From Pelagimonas sp050633425 (GTDB taxonomy: Bacteria > Pseudomonadota > Alphaproteobacteria > Rhodobacterales > Rhodobacteraceae): a stretch of 64,000 bases of DNA. A model generated the notes under the pieces. The model was not told the DNA's origin, searched no databases, and was given only the letters and a program-made list of their open reading frames with translations. Every line of letters begins with the position of its first letter. The first letter of the stretch is position 1. The stretch is from NCBI RefSeq assembly GCF_050633425.1, contig NZ_JBOEGM010000012.1, positions 248,001 through 312,000 on the forward strand, in the 5' to 3' direction. Below, in pieces: positions 36,660 to 45,383 of this stretch. Made by a program: the position numbers and the translations under genes.

Positions 36660-37328
36660 TCAGTTGGCAGGTGCGAGCAGTTTCAAAGCCGCCCGGATCA
36701 AAGTCGCAGTGTCTGCGTCGGGATCGTCACCGGCGGCCTGTGCAACCGCCCCTGCCGCTTCGCCGGGCGCATAGCCAAGGTTACCAAGCGCCGAAAGCGC
36801 CTCGGGTTGGGCAGATGCATTGGCGCGGGCTAGTTTGCGTTTGGGCGCAGGTTTTTGAGGTGCTTCGATCACGTCTTCGATGACATCATCCGCCACGGTT
36901 GGGGCTCCGCCGCTCATCGCCATAACGCTTGGGGCTTTGTCTTTCAGTTCAATGACAACCCGCTGCGCGGTTTTGGGACCGACCCCTTTGGCCACTTTGA
37001 TCGAGTTCCAATCTTCAAGCGCAATGGCGCGGCTGACGCCATCGGCGCCCAATGCCCCGAGAATTGCCAGCGAGGCCTTGGCTCCGATGCCTTGAACCCC
37101 CATCAACAGCCGAAACCACTCCTTTTCCACCAGTGTCGGAAAACCAAACAGCTGCAGCAAATCTTCACGCACCAGAAGGTCAGTATATAAAGCCGCAGCT
37201 TCGCCCGCGCCGGGCAATGTCGCCAAAACCCGATCCGTACAATAGACGACATAACCCACGCCGCGCACGTCAATCAGAACGTGGTCCATGGCCTTGTATT
37301 CAATTCGCCCAGCAATCCGTCCAATCAT
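36660..37328 (-). CDS. ruvA: Holliday junction DNA helicase subunit RuvA
   Basis: The 222-residue protein binds four-way junctions and recruits RuvB. It begins MIGRIAGRIEYKAMDHVLID, has the HhH segments GVQGIGAKASLAIL and VAKGVGPKTAQRVV, and ends with the RuvB-contacting domain III. The linker before domain III (APQKPAPKRKLARANASAQ) makes it slightly longer than the E. coli protein. Its ATG overlaps the ruvC stop (ATGA). Confidence 0.98.
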   Translation of the reverse strand: MIGRIAGRIEYKAMDHVLIDVRGVGYVVYCTDRVLATLPGAGEAAALYTDLLVREDLLQLFGFPTLVEKEWFRLLMGVQGIGAKASLAILGALGADGVSRAIALEDWNSIKVAKGVGPKTAQRVVIELKDKAPSVMAMSGGAPTVADDVIEDVIEAPQKPAPKRKLARANASAQPEALSALGNLGYAPGEAAGAVAQAAGDDPDADTATLIRAALKLLAPAN

Positions 37329-37813
37329 GCCCGCACCTTCATTCTGTTTACGCTTTGGTGATGGGCGTGGCAGATCGCAATCGCCAGCGCATCCGCCGCA
37401 TCCGGCCCCGCCAATTGCACCCCCGGCAACTGCATCTTCACCATATGTGCGATTTGGTTTTTGTCCGCATGGCCAACACCAACAACGGTCTTTTTCACAC
37501 TATTGGGAGCGTATTCGCCAATGGGCAGCCCAAATTGCGCGGGCACCAGCAATGCGATACCGCGCGCTTGACCCAATTTCAGAGTACCAACGGCGTCTTT
37601 GTTAACGAAAGTTTTTTCGACCGCGGCGATGTCAGGGGTGAATTTATGCAGCACATCGGTCAATTGTTCATGCAATGAGAGCAATCGATTCGCCAATTCT
37701 GTCCCTGTTGAGTGGCAAACGCCGTTGCCAATATGCCTGAGTCGGCTTCCGTCGACCTCAATCACACCCCATCCGAGGTTCCGAAGACCCGGATCAATTC
37801 CCAAAACTCGCAT
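37325..37813 (-). CDS. ruvC: Holliday junction resolvase RuvC
   Basis: The 162-residue endonuclease resolves four-way junctions. The start MRVLGIDPGLRNLGWGVIE contains catalytic Asp7; AVEKTFVN gives the Glu, and DAADALAIAICHAHH the last Asp pair. I use ATG 37813, not the 13-codon longer frame to 37852. It is first in ruvC-ruvA-ruvB. Confidence 0.98.
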   Translation of the reverse strand: MRVLGIDPGLRNLGWGVIEVDGSRLRHIGNGVCHSTGTELANRLLSLHEQLTDVLHKFTPDIAAVEKTFVNKDAVGTLKLGQARGIALLVPAQFGLPIGEYAPNSVKKTVVGVGHADKNQIAHMVKMQLPGVQLAGPDAADALAIAICHAHHQSVNRMKVRA

Positions 37814-37953
37814 TGCTGCCCGCTTATGTTGTTTTTTATACACGAGTAGCACGAAACGCGAACAAACGCCAAGGTTAATGCGTCATGTCACGTTTGCGAC
37901 GCGCTCTATCCAATAGGCGACAGACGCCCCTGAAAACCGTCGCAAAGGAGTAG

Positions 37954-37981
37954 AAATACGACATATCCAGAGTCGTATTTT
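37954..37981. promoter_or_regulatory. Perfect inverted repeat upstream of ruvC and the DUF1127 gene
   Basis: AAATACGAC (37954-37962) and GTCGTATTT (37972-37980) form a perfect 9-bp repeat around a 9-base loop in the 323-bp divergent region. It could be an operator or a small terminator-like hairpin. No regulator is identified. Confidence 0.4.
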
Positions 37982-38136
37982 CACCTTTTATTGCCTGTTG
38001 TTAACTACGTTTCGCGCCATGCATAAACTGCATATAACCCATGCAAAAAACACGCCTTGTCGGAACCTCTTGCCCAAATTATGTGCGGTTTCAGAACGAC
38101 AATACTTACTCCCAAACATACCCAAGGAGACTAGAC

Positions 38137-38343
38137 ATGGCCGCAATCGACCAGACCCGCCCCTTCGTAGCCGCTGGCTCCGCCAAAGGCTTCGGCACCT
38201 TCTTTGCGACTTTCGCAAGCGCGTTTGTCGCGTGGAAAGACGCACGTCAAACACGCCGCGCATTGGCGTCGCTCTCGGACCGTGAGCTTGATGACATCGG
38301 CCTGAACCGCGCTGACATCGACGTCATTTCTGGCCGTTACTAA
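38137..38343 (+). CDS. DUF1127 small protein
   Basis: The 68-residue protein ends in the DUF1127 signature RRALASLSDRELDDIGLNRADIDVI, split here as RRALASLSDRELDDIGL and NRADIDVISGRY. The N-terminal half, FGTFFATFASAFVAWKDARQ, is an amphipathic helix. AAGGAG precedes the ATG at 38137. Small DUF1127 proteins in alphaproteobacteria act as stress-related RNA-binding regulators (CcaF1) or in phosphate/arginine metabolism; which applies here is not known. Confidence 0.88.
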   Translation: MAAIDQTRPFVAAGSAKGFGTFFATFASAFVAWKDARQTRRALASLSDRELDDIGLNRADIDVISGRY

Positions 38344-38421
38344 GCCGTTTCAACCGTGTCCCATCTCCCCTTGGGGCGCGGTTTGATTGCGCAAGTTCAC
38401 TCCCGAACCAGCCAGACAAAA

Positions 38422-38456
38422 AAGCCGCGCCTCCTGGATAGGAGCGCGGCTTCTTT
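38422..38456. terminator. Bidirectional terminator
   Basis: AAGCCGCGCCTCC pairs with GGAGCGCGGCTT with one bulged C; the flanks are AAAA on the left and TTCTTTT on the right. It separates the convergent DUF1127 gene and a small membrane-protein gene. Confidence 0.88.
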
Positions 38457-38474
38457 TATGGCTGGCACCTTGGA

Positions 38475-38819
38475 TCAGGTCACAAAGGGTGTCAGCGCCT
38501 CTGCGATCTTGGCGGTGATCGGGTCAATCTGCATCAAAAATGCACCAACTTTGTCCGACACTGTTCCAATGGCCAAAGCATCCACATGCCCTTGGTAAAC
38601 ACTCTCACCAAGCCAATAAAGCACAAAGCTTTTGAACGTGAACAAACCAACGATCGACATAACCAAAAAACGCAACGCGTAATTTCCGGTTTTGTTGTCC
38701 GGCACTTGGATGAACCGGCCGTCTTTGGTTTGTTTGTTGACGTAACCCCGCGCCATGCGGGTATGTTTTTTTCGTAACGCCTTCTGGCGGTTGTCAAATG
38801 ACTGGAGGGAATCTTCCAT
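38475..38819 (-). CDS. Hypothetical single-span membrane protein
   Basis: The roughly 114-residue protein starts MEDSLQSFDNRQKALRKKH at ATG 38819, which sits after GGAGGGA. The N-terminal 45 residues are basic and hydrophilic (KKHTRMARGYVNKQTKDG), followed by one hydrophobic stretch (LRFLVMSIVGLFTFKSFVL) and an alpha-helical tail. I do not recognise the family; it seems conserved in Roseobacters. It lies downstream of prmA on the same strand. Confidence 0.7.
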   Translation of the reverse strand: MEDSLQSFDNRQKALRKKHTRMARGYVNKQTKDGRFIQVPDNKTGNYALRFLVMSIVGLFTFKSFVLYWLGESVYQGHVDALAIGTVSDKVGAFLMQIDPITAKIAEALTPFVT

Positions 38820-38923
38820 GGCAGCCTCTAATGGTCCGGCCCCCACCGGATACCCTTTTGATACTGCCAAATTACGGCAAAAATTGGGCAAATGTGGCGA
38901 ATTTTCCTTAAGTCAGGCGAAAA

Positions 38924-39796
38924 TTAACCAGTTTTGCGGAGCGTTAGCGTCACCCATTCACCGATTGTGTCACGACGAACAAGGTTAACCCCGTTGGATT
39001 TATAAACCTCTACCACGTCATCGGCTTGACGGGTCAGGATGCCAGATAGGATCGCGTATCCGCCGGGCTGCAGCGCACGGGCCATATCCGGGGACAGGTC
39101 AATAAGTGGTTGTTTTAGGATATTGGCGAACACAAGGTCATAAGGTGCACGTTCCGCCAGCTTGGCATGGCCAAACCCGGCGGCCTCCACACAGACCACT
39201 TTGTCATTCAAGTTGTTGGCGGTGACGTTGGCTTCGGCGACTTCGACAGCAACCTCATCAATATCCGACACAATCACCGGGTCAGGCCAGATGCTCGCGG
39301 CCCCCATACCCAGAACCGCGGTGCCACAGCCGATATCGGCTACGTTTTTGCCGACGAACCCGTCGGATGCCAATCGGTCGAGCGCCTCAAGACAGCCCTG
39401 AGTAGTGCCGTGGTGCCCGGTTCCGAATGCCATCGCTGCTTCGATCAAAAGCGGCACGCTGTCGGCGGGCACTTTGTCCGCGTCGTGGCTGCCGTAAACA
39501 AAGAAACGACCCGCAACGACCGGCGTCAAATCGCGGCGCACCTTGTCGACCCAATCCGTATCGGGAACTTCGGAAACGACAAATGGATCCGCCCCAAAGG
39601 CTGCCGCAACCAATGTCAGCTCAATATCGTTCGGCTGTTCTAGGAAATAGCCCCCAACTTCCCAGGTTTCGCTTCCATCTTCGATCTCGAAAACGCCGAT
39701 ACCGGTGGGTTCGGGCTCCATGCTTTCAAGCGCAAGGCCCAGCGCCTCAGCAGCGTCTTTAGAGGGCAGTTTGGTAAAAGCGGTGAAGGTCGGCAT
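38924..39796 (-). CDS. prmA: Ribosomal protein L11 methyltransferase
   Basis: The 290-residue SAM-dependent enzyme trimethylates ribosomal protein L11. The SAM motif VADIGCGTAVLGMGA is near residue 158, preceded by AFGTGHHGTTQGCLEAL and followed by DLVFANILKQPLIDLSP, all characteristic of PrmA. The N-terminal L11-recognition domain starts MPTFTAFTKLPSKDAA. Position and length fit. Confidence 0.95.
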   Translation of the reverse strand: MPTFTAFTKLPSKDAAEALGLALESMEPEPTGIGVFEIEDGSETWEVGGYFLEQPNDIELTLVAAAFGADPFVVSEVPDTDWVDKVRRDLTPVVAGRFFVYGSHDADKVPADSVPLLIEAAMAFGTGHHGTTQGCLEALDRLASDGFVGKNVADIGCGTAVLGMGAASIWPDPVIVSDIDEVAVEVAEANVTANNLNDKVVCVEAAGFGHAKLAERAPYDLVFANILKQPLIDLSPDMARALQPGGYAILSGILTRQADDVVEVYKSNGVNLVRRDTIGEWVTLTLRKTG

Positions 39797-39858
39797 GGGT
39801 CTCTCCGAATGCGGGTTCGCGCCCTCCTACACCATGCCCGCGCCCTGCACCAGCGCGC

Positions 39859-41016
39859 CTATTCAGCAGGAGCAGGAAGACCGCGCGCAAAAACGGTCTC
39901 ATAGCCGGGTTCAGGATGGCGCGCGATCATCAACGCCAAGGCAAGGCTCATCGCCGCCATTGATGCCGCCAGTCCAAACACCGCCCCCGGTGAAATCAGC
40001 CACAAGTATCCAAGCAGCGCTGGCAGGAAGACCGCCGCGATATGATTGATCGTAAAGGCTACGGCCGCGGTTGGGGCAATGTCAGCCGGATCGGCAATCT
40101 TTTGGAAGTAGGTCTTGAGAGCCAAGGCCAACGCAAAAAACAAGTGATCAGTTACATAGAGAACCGAAGCGAGCAAAACGCCCCAGCCGAACCAATAGAT
40201 GCCCCCATAGGCCAGAAAAACGCCGATCAACCCGACATATTCAAATATCAGGGTCCGCCGTTCACCAAACCGCGCGACAGCATGGCCAAAGACCGGTGCC
40301 AGGGCGATATTGGCAACGAGGTTGATCAAATAGAGGCTGGTAATTTGATGAACGTCAAAACCAAATCGTTCGACCATCATGAACCCTGCAAACACCACAA
40401 AGATCTGTCGGCGGGCCCCAGCCATGAATTGCAGAGCATAATAGAGCCAATAGCGGCGGCGCAGAATGAACTTTTTAACCTGTGGATTGGGGCTTTCGAA
40501 CTGACGAAATCCAACAACGCAATAGGCCACGATCAACAGGGTCAGACCACCCGACGCCATAAAGACAGAGTTATAAGAGAGGCCCAGCCGCTCCCACGTC
40601 AGGACAATCACAATATACGCAACCAAAGTGGCGGCAGACCCTGCGGCGATTAGCCAACCAAGCGTTTTGGGTGCCTGATCCTTTGGGAGCCATTGTAATT
40701 GAAGGCTTTGATTGACGGTCTCGTAATAATGAAACCCGATAGAGCTAAACAGGGTGACAAACATGATGCCGCCAACACTGGGAAACCATGCGGTCACGCC
40801 GGTTGCGACCCCCAGCAAGGCCAGCGACAACATCGCCAAGACTTGTTCGCGCACAAACAGGATCACCAAGATCACGCCAACGGCAAGAAAGCCCGGAATT
40901 TCACGAACCGTGTGAAGCCATCCAATGTCAGAGCCGTCAAATTGCGCCACTTCGATGACAAAGTTGTTGAGAAGTGCCGACCACGTGGCAAAGGACAAAG
41001 GCATGGCCAAGGCCAT
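39859..41016 (-). CDS. MFS transporter, probably frameshifted at the 5' end
   Basis: The 385-residue polytopic protein is a major facilitator. Repeated helices (FLAVGVILVILFVREQVLAML and later GWGVLLASVLYVTDHLFFAL shortened here) support it. Reading in frame from ATG 41016 gives a protein that begins in the middle of the first helix (MALAMPLSFATWSALLNNF). A second frame from ATG 41087 encodes MKSISLSDAQALPIWQRPV and ends at a TGA overlapping that ATG. One extra T in the four-T run at 41018-41021 would fuse the two into a normal N-terminus. Substrate is unknown. Confidence 0.75.
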   Translation of the reverse strand: MALAMPLSFATWSALLNNFVIEVAQFDGSDIGWLHTVREIPGFLAVGVILVILFVREQVLAMLSLALLGVATGVTAWFPSVGGIMFVTLFSSIGFHYYETVNQSLQLQWLPKDQAPKTLGWLIAAGSAATLVAYIVIVLTWERLGLSYNSVFMASGGLTLLIVAYCVVGFRQFESPNPQVKKFILRRRYWLYYALQFMAGARRQIFVVFAGFMMVERFGFDVHQITSLYLINLVANIALAPVFGHAVARFGERRTLIFEYVGLIGVFLAYGGIYWFGWGVLLASVLYVTDHLFFALALALKTYFQKIADPADIAPTAAVAFTINHIAAVFLPALLGYLWLISPGAVFGLAASMAAMSLALALMIARHPEPGYETVFARGLPAPAE

Positions 41017-41272
41017 CAAAACAAGAGCGTCACAGGGCGCTGCCAGATCGGCAATGCTTGGGCATCAGACAGGGATATGGATTTCATATCACGCGTCTAC
41101 GCCTTCACGCCGGATTTGGCGAGTCTGGTAACGGTGCGCAGATGCAGAGGTCAGGCGTACCTACACACATTCAACAAAAACAAATAATAAAATGCGCATG
41201 CGTATGACATAGGTCAAGGCATCTACCGCCCCCTCACGGCACTTTTCGTCAAAGTCAGATAAGGAGCGACGC

Positions 41273-42334
41273 ATGGACCTTGTTCCCTTGGTGGAAAACA
41301 TCGGAGAAAGCCCGACGGCAGCGCTCTTTGGCTTGATAACCGGCATCATTTTCGGTGTGGCGGCCCAGCGGTCACGGTTTTGCCTGCGCGCGGCAACTGT
41401 GGAATTCGCCCGTGGCCGGATGGAAGACAAGGTCGCGGTCTGGCTTTTGACGTTCTCGACCGCCGTTGTCTGGGTTCAAGGGGCGCAGTTATTGGGCCTG
41501 ATTGATACCGGTGAAGCGCGCATGATGGCCGTTCCCGGAAGCTGGTCAGGTGCAGTCGTCGGTGGATTGATTTTTGGTGCTGGCATGGTGTTGGCGCGCG
41601 GATGTTCGGGGCGGCTTTTGGTTTTGGCCGCAACTGGCAACATGCGATCCATCGTGTCGGGCCTGATCTTTGCCGTCGTCGCCCAGATGAGCCTGACCGG
41701 ATGGCTCGCCCCAATACGTGATTCAATCGCATCCCTATGGGTGACATCGGGCGGACGCAACATGGATCTCATAGCCAGCGCCCATTTGCCCAAAGAAGCG
41801 GGCCTCATCCTGGGATTGCTGACCGCTTTGTTGGCGTTAGAGCTTTCGCGTCGCAACAAAATTGGTTTTTCGCGACTGGTATTCGCCTCGGGTGTCGGGT
41901 TCGCTGCTGCTGTTGGATACGGTCTGACATATGCCCTGTCGCAAGTCGCCTTTGACCCTGTGCAGATCGAAAGCCTGACGTTTACCGGACCCTCTGCCAA
42001 CACGTTGATGTTCTTTCTTGATCGCAATTCGATACTAGAATTCGACATCGGCCTTGTGCCCGGAGTGGTTGTGGGTTCTTTCCTCTCGGCAATCCTGGCC
42101 AAAGAATTTCAGTTTCAGGCCTTTGAAGGGGCAGGTCCGATGCGCCGCGCGATGATCGGTGCTGTGATGATGGGGTTTGGCGGCATGCTTGCTGGCGGCT
42201 GTGCAATCGGTGCCGGTGTCAGCGGTGGCTCGATTTTTGCCGGAACGGCTTGGCTTGCGCTCTTTTGTATGTGGATCGGTGGCATGGTCACGGATGTGGC
42301 CATGGGCGGGCGTCGGGAAGCGGCCCCGATCTAA
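41273..42334 (+). CDS. YeeE/YedE family sulfur-compound transporter
   Basis: The 353-residue membrane protein holds two DUF395 (sulf_transp) repeats. Conserved Cys motifs are RSRFCLRAA near residue 34, LARGCSGRLLVL near residue 105, and AGGCAIGAGVSGGS near residue 300. Relatives import thiosulfate or related sulfane-sulfur compounds (TsuA-like). AAGGAG precedes the ATG. It stands alone with no sulfur-oxidation genes next to it. Confidence 0.9.
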   Translation: MDLVPLVENIGESPTAALFGLITGIIFGVAAQRSRFCLRAATVEFARGRMEDKVAVWLLTFSTAVVWVQGAQLLGLIDTGEARMMAVPGSWSGAVVGGLIFGAGMVLARGCSGRLLVLAATGNMRSIVSGLIFAVVAQMSLTGWLAPIRDSIASLWVTSGGRNMDLIASAHLPKEAGLILGLLTALLALELSRRNKIGFSRLVFASGVGFAAAVGYGLTYALSQVAFDPVQIESLTFTGPSANTLMFFLDRNSILEFDIGLVPGVVVGSFLSAILAKEFQFQAFEGAGPMRRAMIGAVMMGFGGMLAGGCAIGAGVSGGSIFAGTAWLALFCMWIGGMVTDVAMGGRREAAPI

Positions 42335-42502
42335 GATCATCGTATTCTGGCTGAGGTCGATAAATAGCCAAGACAGGCGCAAATCAACGGCCTTAAATGA
42401 GAGGGCAATCACAGGGCACGAGCAGCGTGGGTTTGGCAAAACAACGCGGCTTGCGGGACAGGAGCGGGGCGGTGAGGCCTTTCCGCTCCTGTTTCCTTTT
42501 GG

Positions 42503-43264
42503 TTATTGGCGAATGCGCCAGCCGGTTTTGAAGATCCACCAAATCGCCCCAAGGCACAACGCGGTAAAGCCACCAATGGCCAAAAGGCTCGTTGCGATTG
42601 GAACATCTGCGACGCCAAAGAAAGACCAGCGAAAGCCAGAGATCAGATAGACCACCGGGTTGAATTTGGTAATGACCTGCCACGCCGGCGGCAGCATCGA
42701 GATCGAGTAAAATGCCCCGCCCAAAAAGACCAACGGCGTCACAACCAGTAGTGGGATCAGCTGCAACTGTTCAAAGTTCTTGGCCCAAATCCCAATGATA
42801 AAACCGAACAGCGAAAAGCTGATACAGGTCAGAATCATAAACAAGATCATCGCCACCGGATGCGCGATTTGCAGATCAACAAACAAGGCCGAAGTCGCGA
42901 GGATCACAACGCCAATGAACATCGCTTTGGTCGCTGCGGCTCCCACATAACCAAGGACAATTTCCAGAAAATTCACCGGCGCGGAGAGGAGTTCAAAAAT
43001 TGTGCCGATGAATTTCGGAAAATAGATTCCAAAAGACGCATTAGAGAGCGCTTGGGTCATCACGGACAGCATAATCAGGCCCGGTACGATAAAGGCCCCG
43101 TAACTGACCCCTTCGACCTGGTCGATCCGCGACCCAATCGCCGTGCCGAACACGACGAAATAAAGCGACGTCGAGATAACCGGCGAAATGAAACTTTGTG
43201 CCAAGGTGCGAAAGAACCGCGCCATTTCAAAGCGGTAGATTGATACAACGGCTTGCCAGTTCAT
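42503..43264 (-). CDS. ABC-2 type transporter permease, YadH-like
   Basis: The 253-residue membrane protein has six hydrophobic helices (VAMILFMILTCISFSLFGF and ALCLGAIWWIFKTGWRI). It matches ABC-2 exporter permeases; the length is very close to E. coli YadH. Its ATG overlaps the stop of the ATPase gene (ATGA), which confirms the pair. The exported substrate is unknown; drug or polysaccharide exporters are relatives. Confidence 0.9.
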   Translation of the reverse strand: MNWQAVVSIYRFEMARFFRTLAQSFISPVISTSLYFVVFGTAIGSRIDQVEGVSYGAFIVPGLIMLSVMTQALSNASFGIYFPKFIGTIFELLSAPVNFLEIVLGYVGAAATKAMFIGVVILATSALFVDLQIAHPVAMILFMILTCISFSLFGFIIGIWAKNFEQLQLIPLLVVTPLVFLGGAFYSISMLPPAWQVITKFNPVVYLISGFRWSFFGVADVPIATSLLAIGGFTALCLGAIWWIFKTGWRIRQ

Positions 43265-44196
43265 GCGACGCCCTCCTCTTGGCCGTGGACCAGACCGACA
43301 AAAATATCCTCAAGCGAGCTTTGAACCGTATTCACATCGCAAACCTTGAGCCCCGCATCAGGCAGAGCCGCCATCAAGCGACCAATCCCGGTGCGATCTG
43401 CTTTTGCATCAAAGGTATAAATCAGGGTGCGCCCCTCATCCGCCAGTTTTAGATCATATTGAGCCAACGCCTCGGGCACGGCATCCAACGCCTCAGTGAT
43501 CTCAACCCGTAGTTCTTTTTGGCCCATACGCGCCAAAAGAGCCTCTTTTTCCTCGACCAAGAGAATTTCGCCGCCATTGATGACGCCAATGCGGTCGGCA
43601 ATGGCCTCAGCCTCTTCGATATAATGCGTGGTCAGAATGATCGTGACGCCATCGCGTTTGAGCTCTTGGACCGTTTCCCACATGTCGCGGCGCAATTCGA
43701 CGTCAACACCTGCAGTTGGCTCATCAAGAAAGAGCACCCGCGGTTCATGGCTGAGCGCTTTTGCAATCAGCACCCGGCGCTTCATACCCCCGGACAGTTC
43801 CATCACCTTGGCATCGCGTTTGTCCCAAAGGGACAGTTTGCGCAACACCTGCTCGACAAAGGCATCGTCACGCGGCTTGCCAAACAATCCCCGTGAAAAC
43901 CGAACCGAATTCAGAACCTTTTCAAAAGGCTCAAGATTGATCTCTTGTGGAACCAATCCGATCAGGTTTCGCGCTTCGCGGAAGTTCTTGACGACATCGT
44001 TGCCGCCGACTGTAATCGTCCCGTCTGTCGGCAACGTAATTCCACAGACCGCCGAAATCAGGGTCGTCTTACCGGCACCGTTCGGGCCGAGCAGAGCCAA
44101 AATCTCGCCTTCCTCAATATCAAGCGACACCCCTTTAAGCGCTTCAAAGCCACCCTCATACACTTTCCGCAACTCGCGGATATTCACCATCGCCAT
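43261..44196 (-). CDS. ABC transporter ATP-binding protein, YadG-like
   Basis: The 311-residue ATPase has Walker A LLGPNGAGKTT, the signature LSGGMKRRVLIAKAL, Walker B RVLFLDEPTAGVD and the switch HYIEEAE. The C-terminal extension past residue 225 is typical of YadG/NodI-like ATPases, and the length agrees. It is translationally coupled with the permease downstream. It probably powers an ABC-2 exporter. Confidence 0.95.
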   Translation of the reverse strand: MAMVNIRELRKVYEGGFEALKGVSLDIEEGEILALLGPNGAGKTTLISAVCGITLPTDGTITVGGNDVVKNFREARNLIGLVPQEINLEPFEKVLNSVRFSRGLFGKPRDDAFVEQVLRKLSLWDKRDAKVMELSGGMKRRVLIAKALSHEPRVLFLDEPTAGVDVELRRDMWETVQELKRDGVTIILTTHYIEEAEAIADRIGVINGGEILLVEEKEALLARMGQKELRVEITEALDAVPEALAQYDLKLADEGRTLIYTFDAKADRTGIGRLMAALPDAGLKVCDVNTVQSSLEDIFVGLVHGQEEGVA

Positions 44197-44343
44197 TCTC
44201 GGTCCCCCGTTTGCGCTCGCCGTAAACTAGTTGTGATCCCCGCAAACGCAATTGTTCAATCTTGCACATCACCCATGCATTCAAATACCCCGTATGTCGC
44301 AAACAGACTGGACCGCGCGATTTTGCCCAGATAGGGCTGCGGT

Positions 44344-45321
44344 ATGACATCCGAAAAACTCAACCGCCCCGCGATGGGGATTATGTTCATCTTGATGGGT
44401 GTCGCGGCAATTTCCGTTAATGACCTATTGGTCAAGATGCTGTCCGGAGGCTATCCGCTGCATCAAACCATTTGGGTGCGTTCCTTTGTGGGGCTGATGT
44501 TTTCCCTAGTGTTTTTGTATCTCGAAGGCGGGGTCAAGATGTTGCGTACATCGACCCCCGGCATTCATGCCTTACGCGGGATCTTGATCGTGTTCGCCAA
44601 CATGACATTCTATGCCGCCGTTGCCGTTATGCCATTGGGCCAGGCCACAGCGCTGTTTTTTGTCGCGCCTTTGTTCATCACGCTCTTGTCGATCCCCTTA
44701 TTGGGGGAGCCGGTCGGACCACTTCGCTTGGGCGCTGTGGTCGTCGGATTGATTGGCGTCATTATCGTTCAACAACCTTGGAGCGACGAAGGAACGGTCT
44801 CACGGTGGGTGCTCTTCTTGCCGGTCATCGCGGCCTTTCTGTATGCATTCACCCAAGTTTTGACCCGCAAGTTGGGTGTCTCAACCCCAGCGTCCGCCTT
44901 AGCTGTCTACATTCAATCGACATTTCTGATCGTATCCAGCGGCTTCTTCCTGATCGCTGGCGATGGAAGGTTTGCAGAAGGTGTAGACAATGAAAGCGTG
45001 ACGTTTTTGCTGCGCGCCTGGCGCTGGCCTGAGGCCCAAGATGTACCAGTGTTCTTGGGTCTCGGGTTGTGCTCCGGGGGCATCGGCTATTGCCTCAGCG
45101 CCGCTTACCGATCGGCCAATGCGGCAACCATCGCCCCGTTTGAATATATCGGCCTGCCGTTGGCTCTCTTCTGGGGCTGGTTGGCGTTTGGCGAATGGCC
45201 GGATGCGGCGATGTGGCTAGGCTGTGCGCTGATCATCGCGGCCGGCCTGTTCGTTTTCCTGCGCGAACAGTTCAAAAACCGCCCCCAGCCCGGGCGTCGC
45301 GGACGATGGGGGCGTCGTTAG
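44344..45321 (+). CDS. DMT family (EamA) transporter
   Basis: The 325-residue protein has two EamA repeats of five helices each, with clear hydrophobic stretches (FILMGVAAISVNDLLVKML, LGAVVVGLIGVIIVQ, and GYCLSAAYRSANAATIAPF). It ends with a basic tail rich in Arg (QPGRRGRWGRR). Substrates of this superfamily include amino acids and other metabolites and cannot be inferred. ATG at 44344; it is divergent from the ABC ATPase gene. Confidence 0.9.
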   Translation: MTSEKLNRPAMGIMFILMGVAAISVNDLLVKMLSGGYPLHQTIWVRSFVGLMFSLVFLYLEGGVKMLRTSTPGIHALRGILIVFANMTFYAAVAVMPLGQATALFFVAPLFITLLSIPLLGEPVGPLRLGAVVVGLIGVIIVQQPWSDEGTVSRWVLFLPVIAAFLYAFTQVLTRKLGVSTPASALAVYIQSTFLIVSSGFFLIAGDGRFAEGVDNESVTFLLRAWRWPEAQDVPVFLGLGLCSGGIGYCLSAAYRSANAATIAPFEYIGLPLALFWGWLAFGEWPDAAMWLGCALIIAAGLFVFLREQFKNRPQPGRRGRWGRR

Positions 45322-45383
45322 AACGCAACCACGCGTCTGGCCCCAAAATCCGTATAGGAATTTTGCAGCGCCAGCCGGATCGC

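Noticed and set aside
38890..38940. A CtrA site (TTAAG...TTAACC) near the prmA 3' end
   Set aside because: The two half-sites are 12 bases apart instead of seven, and lie at the end of a gene.
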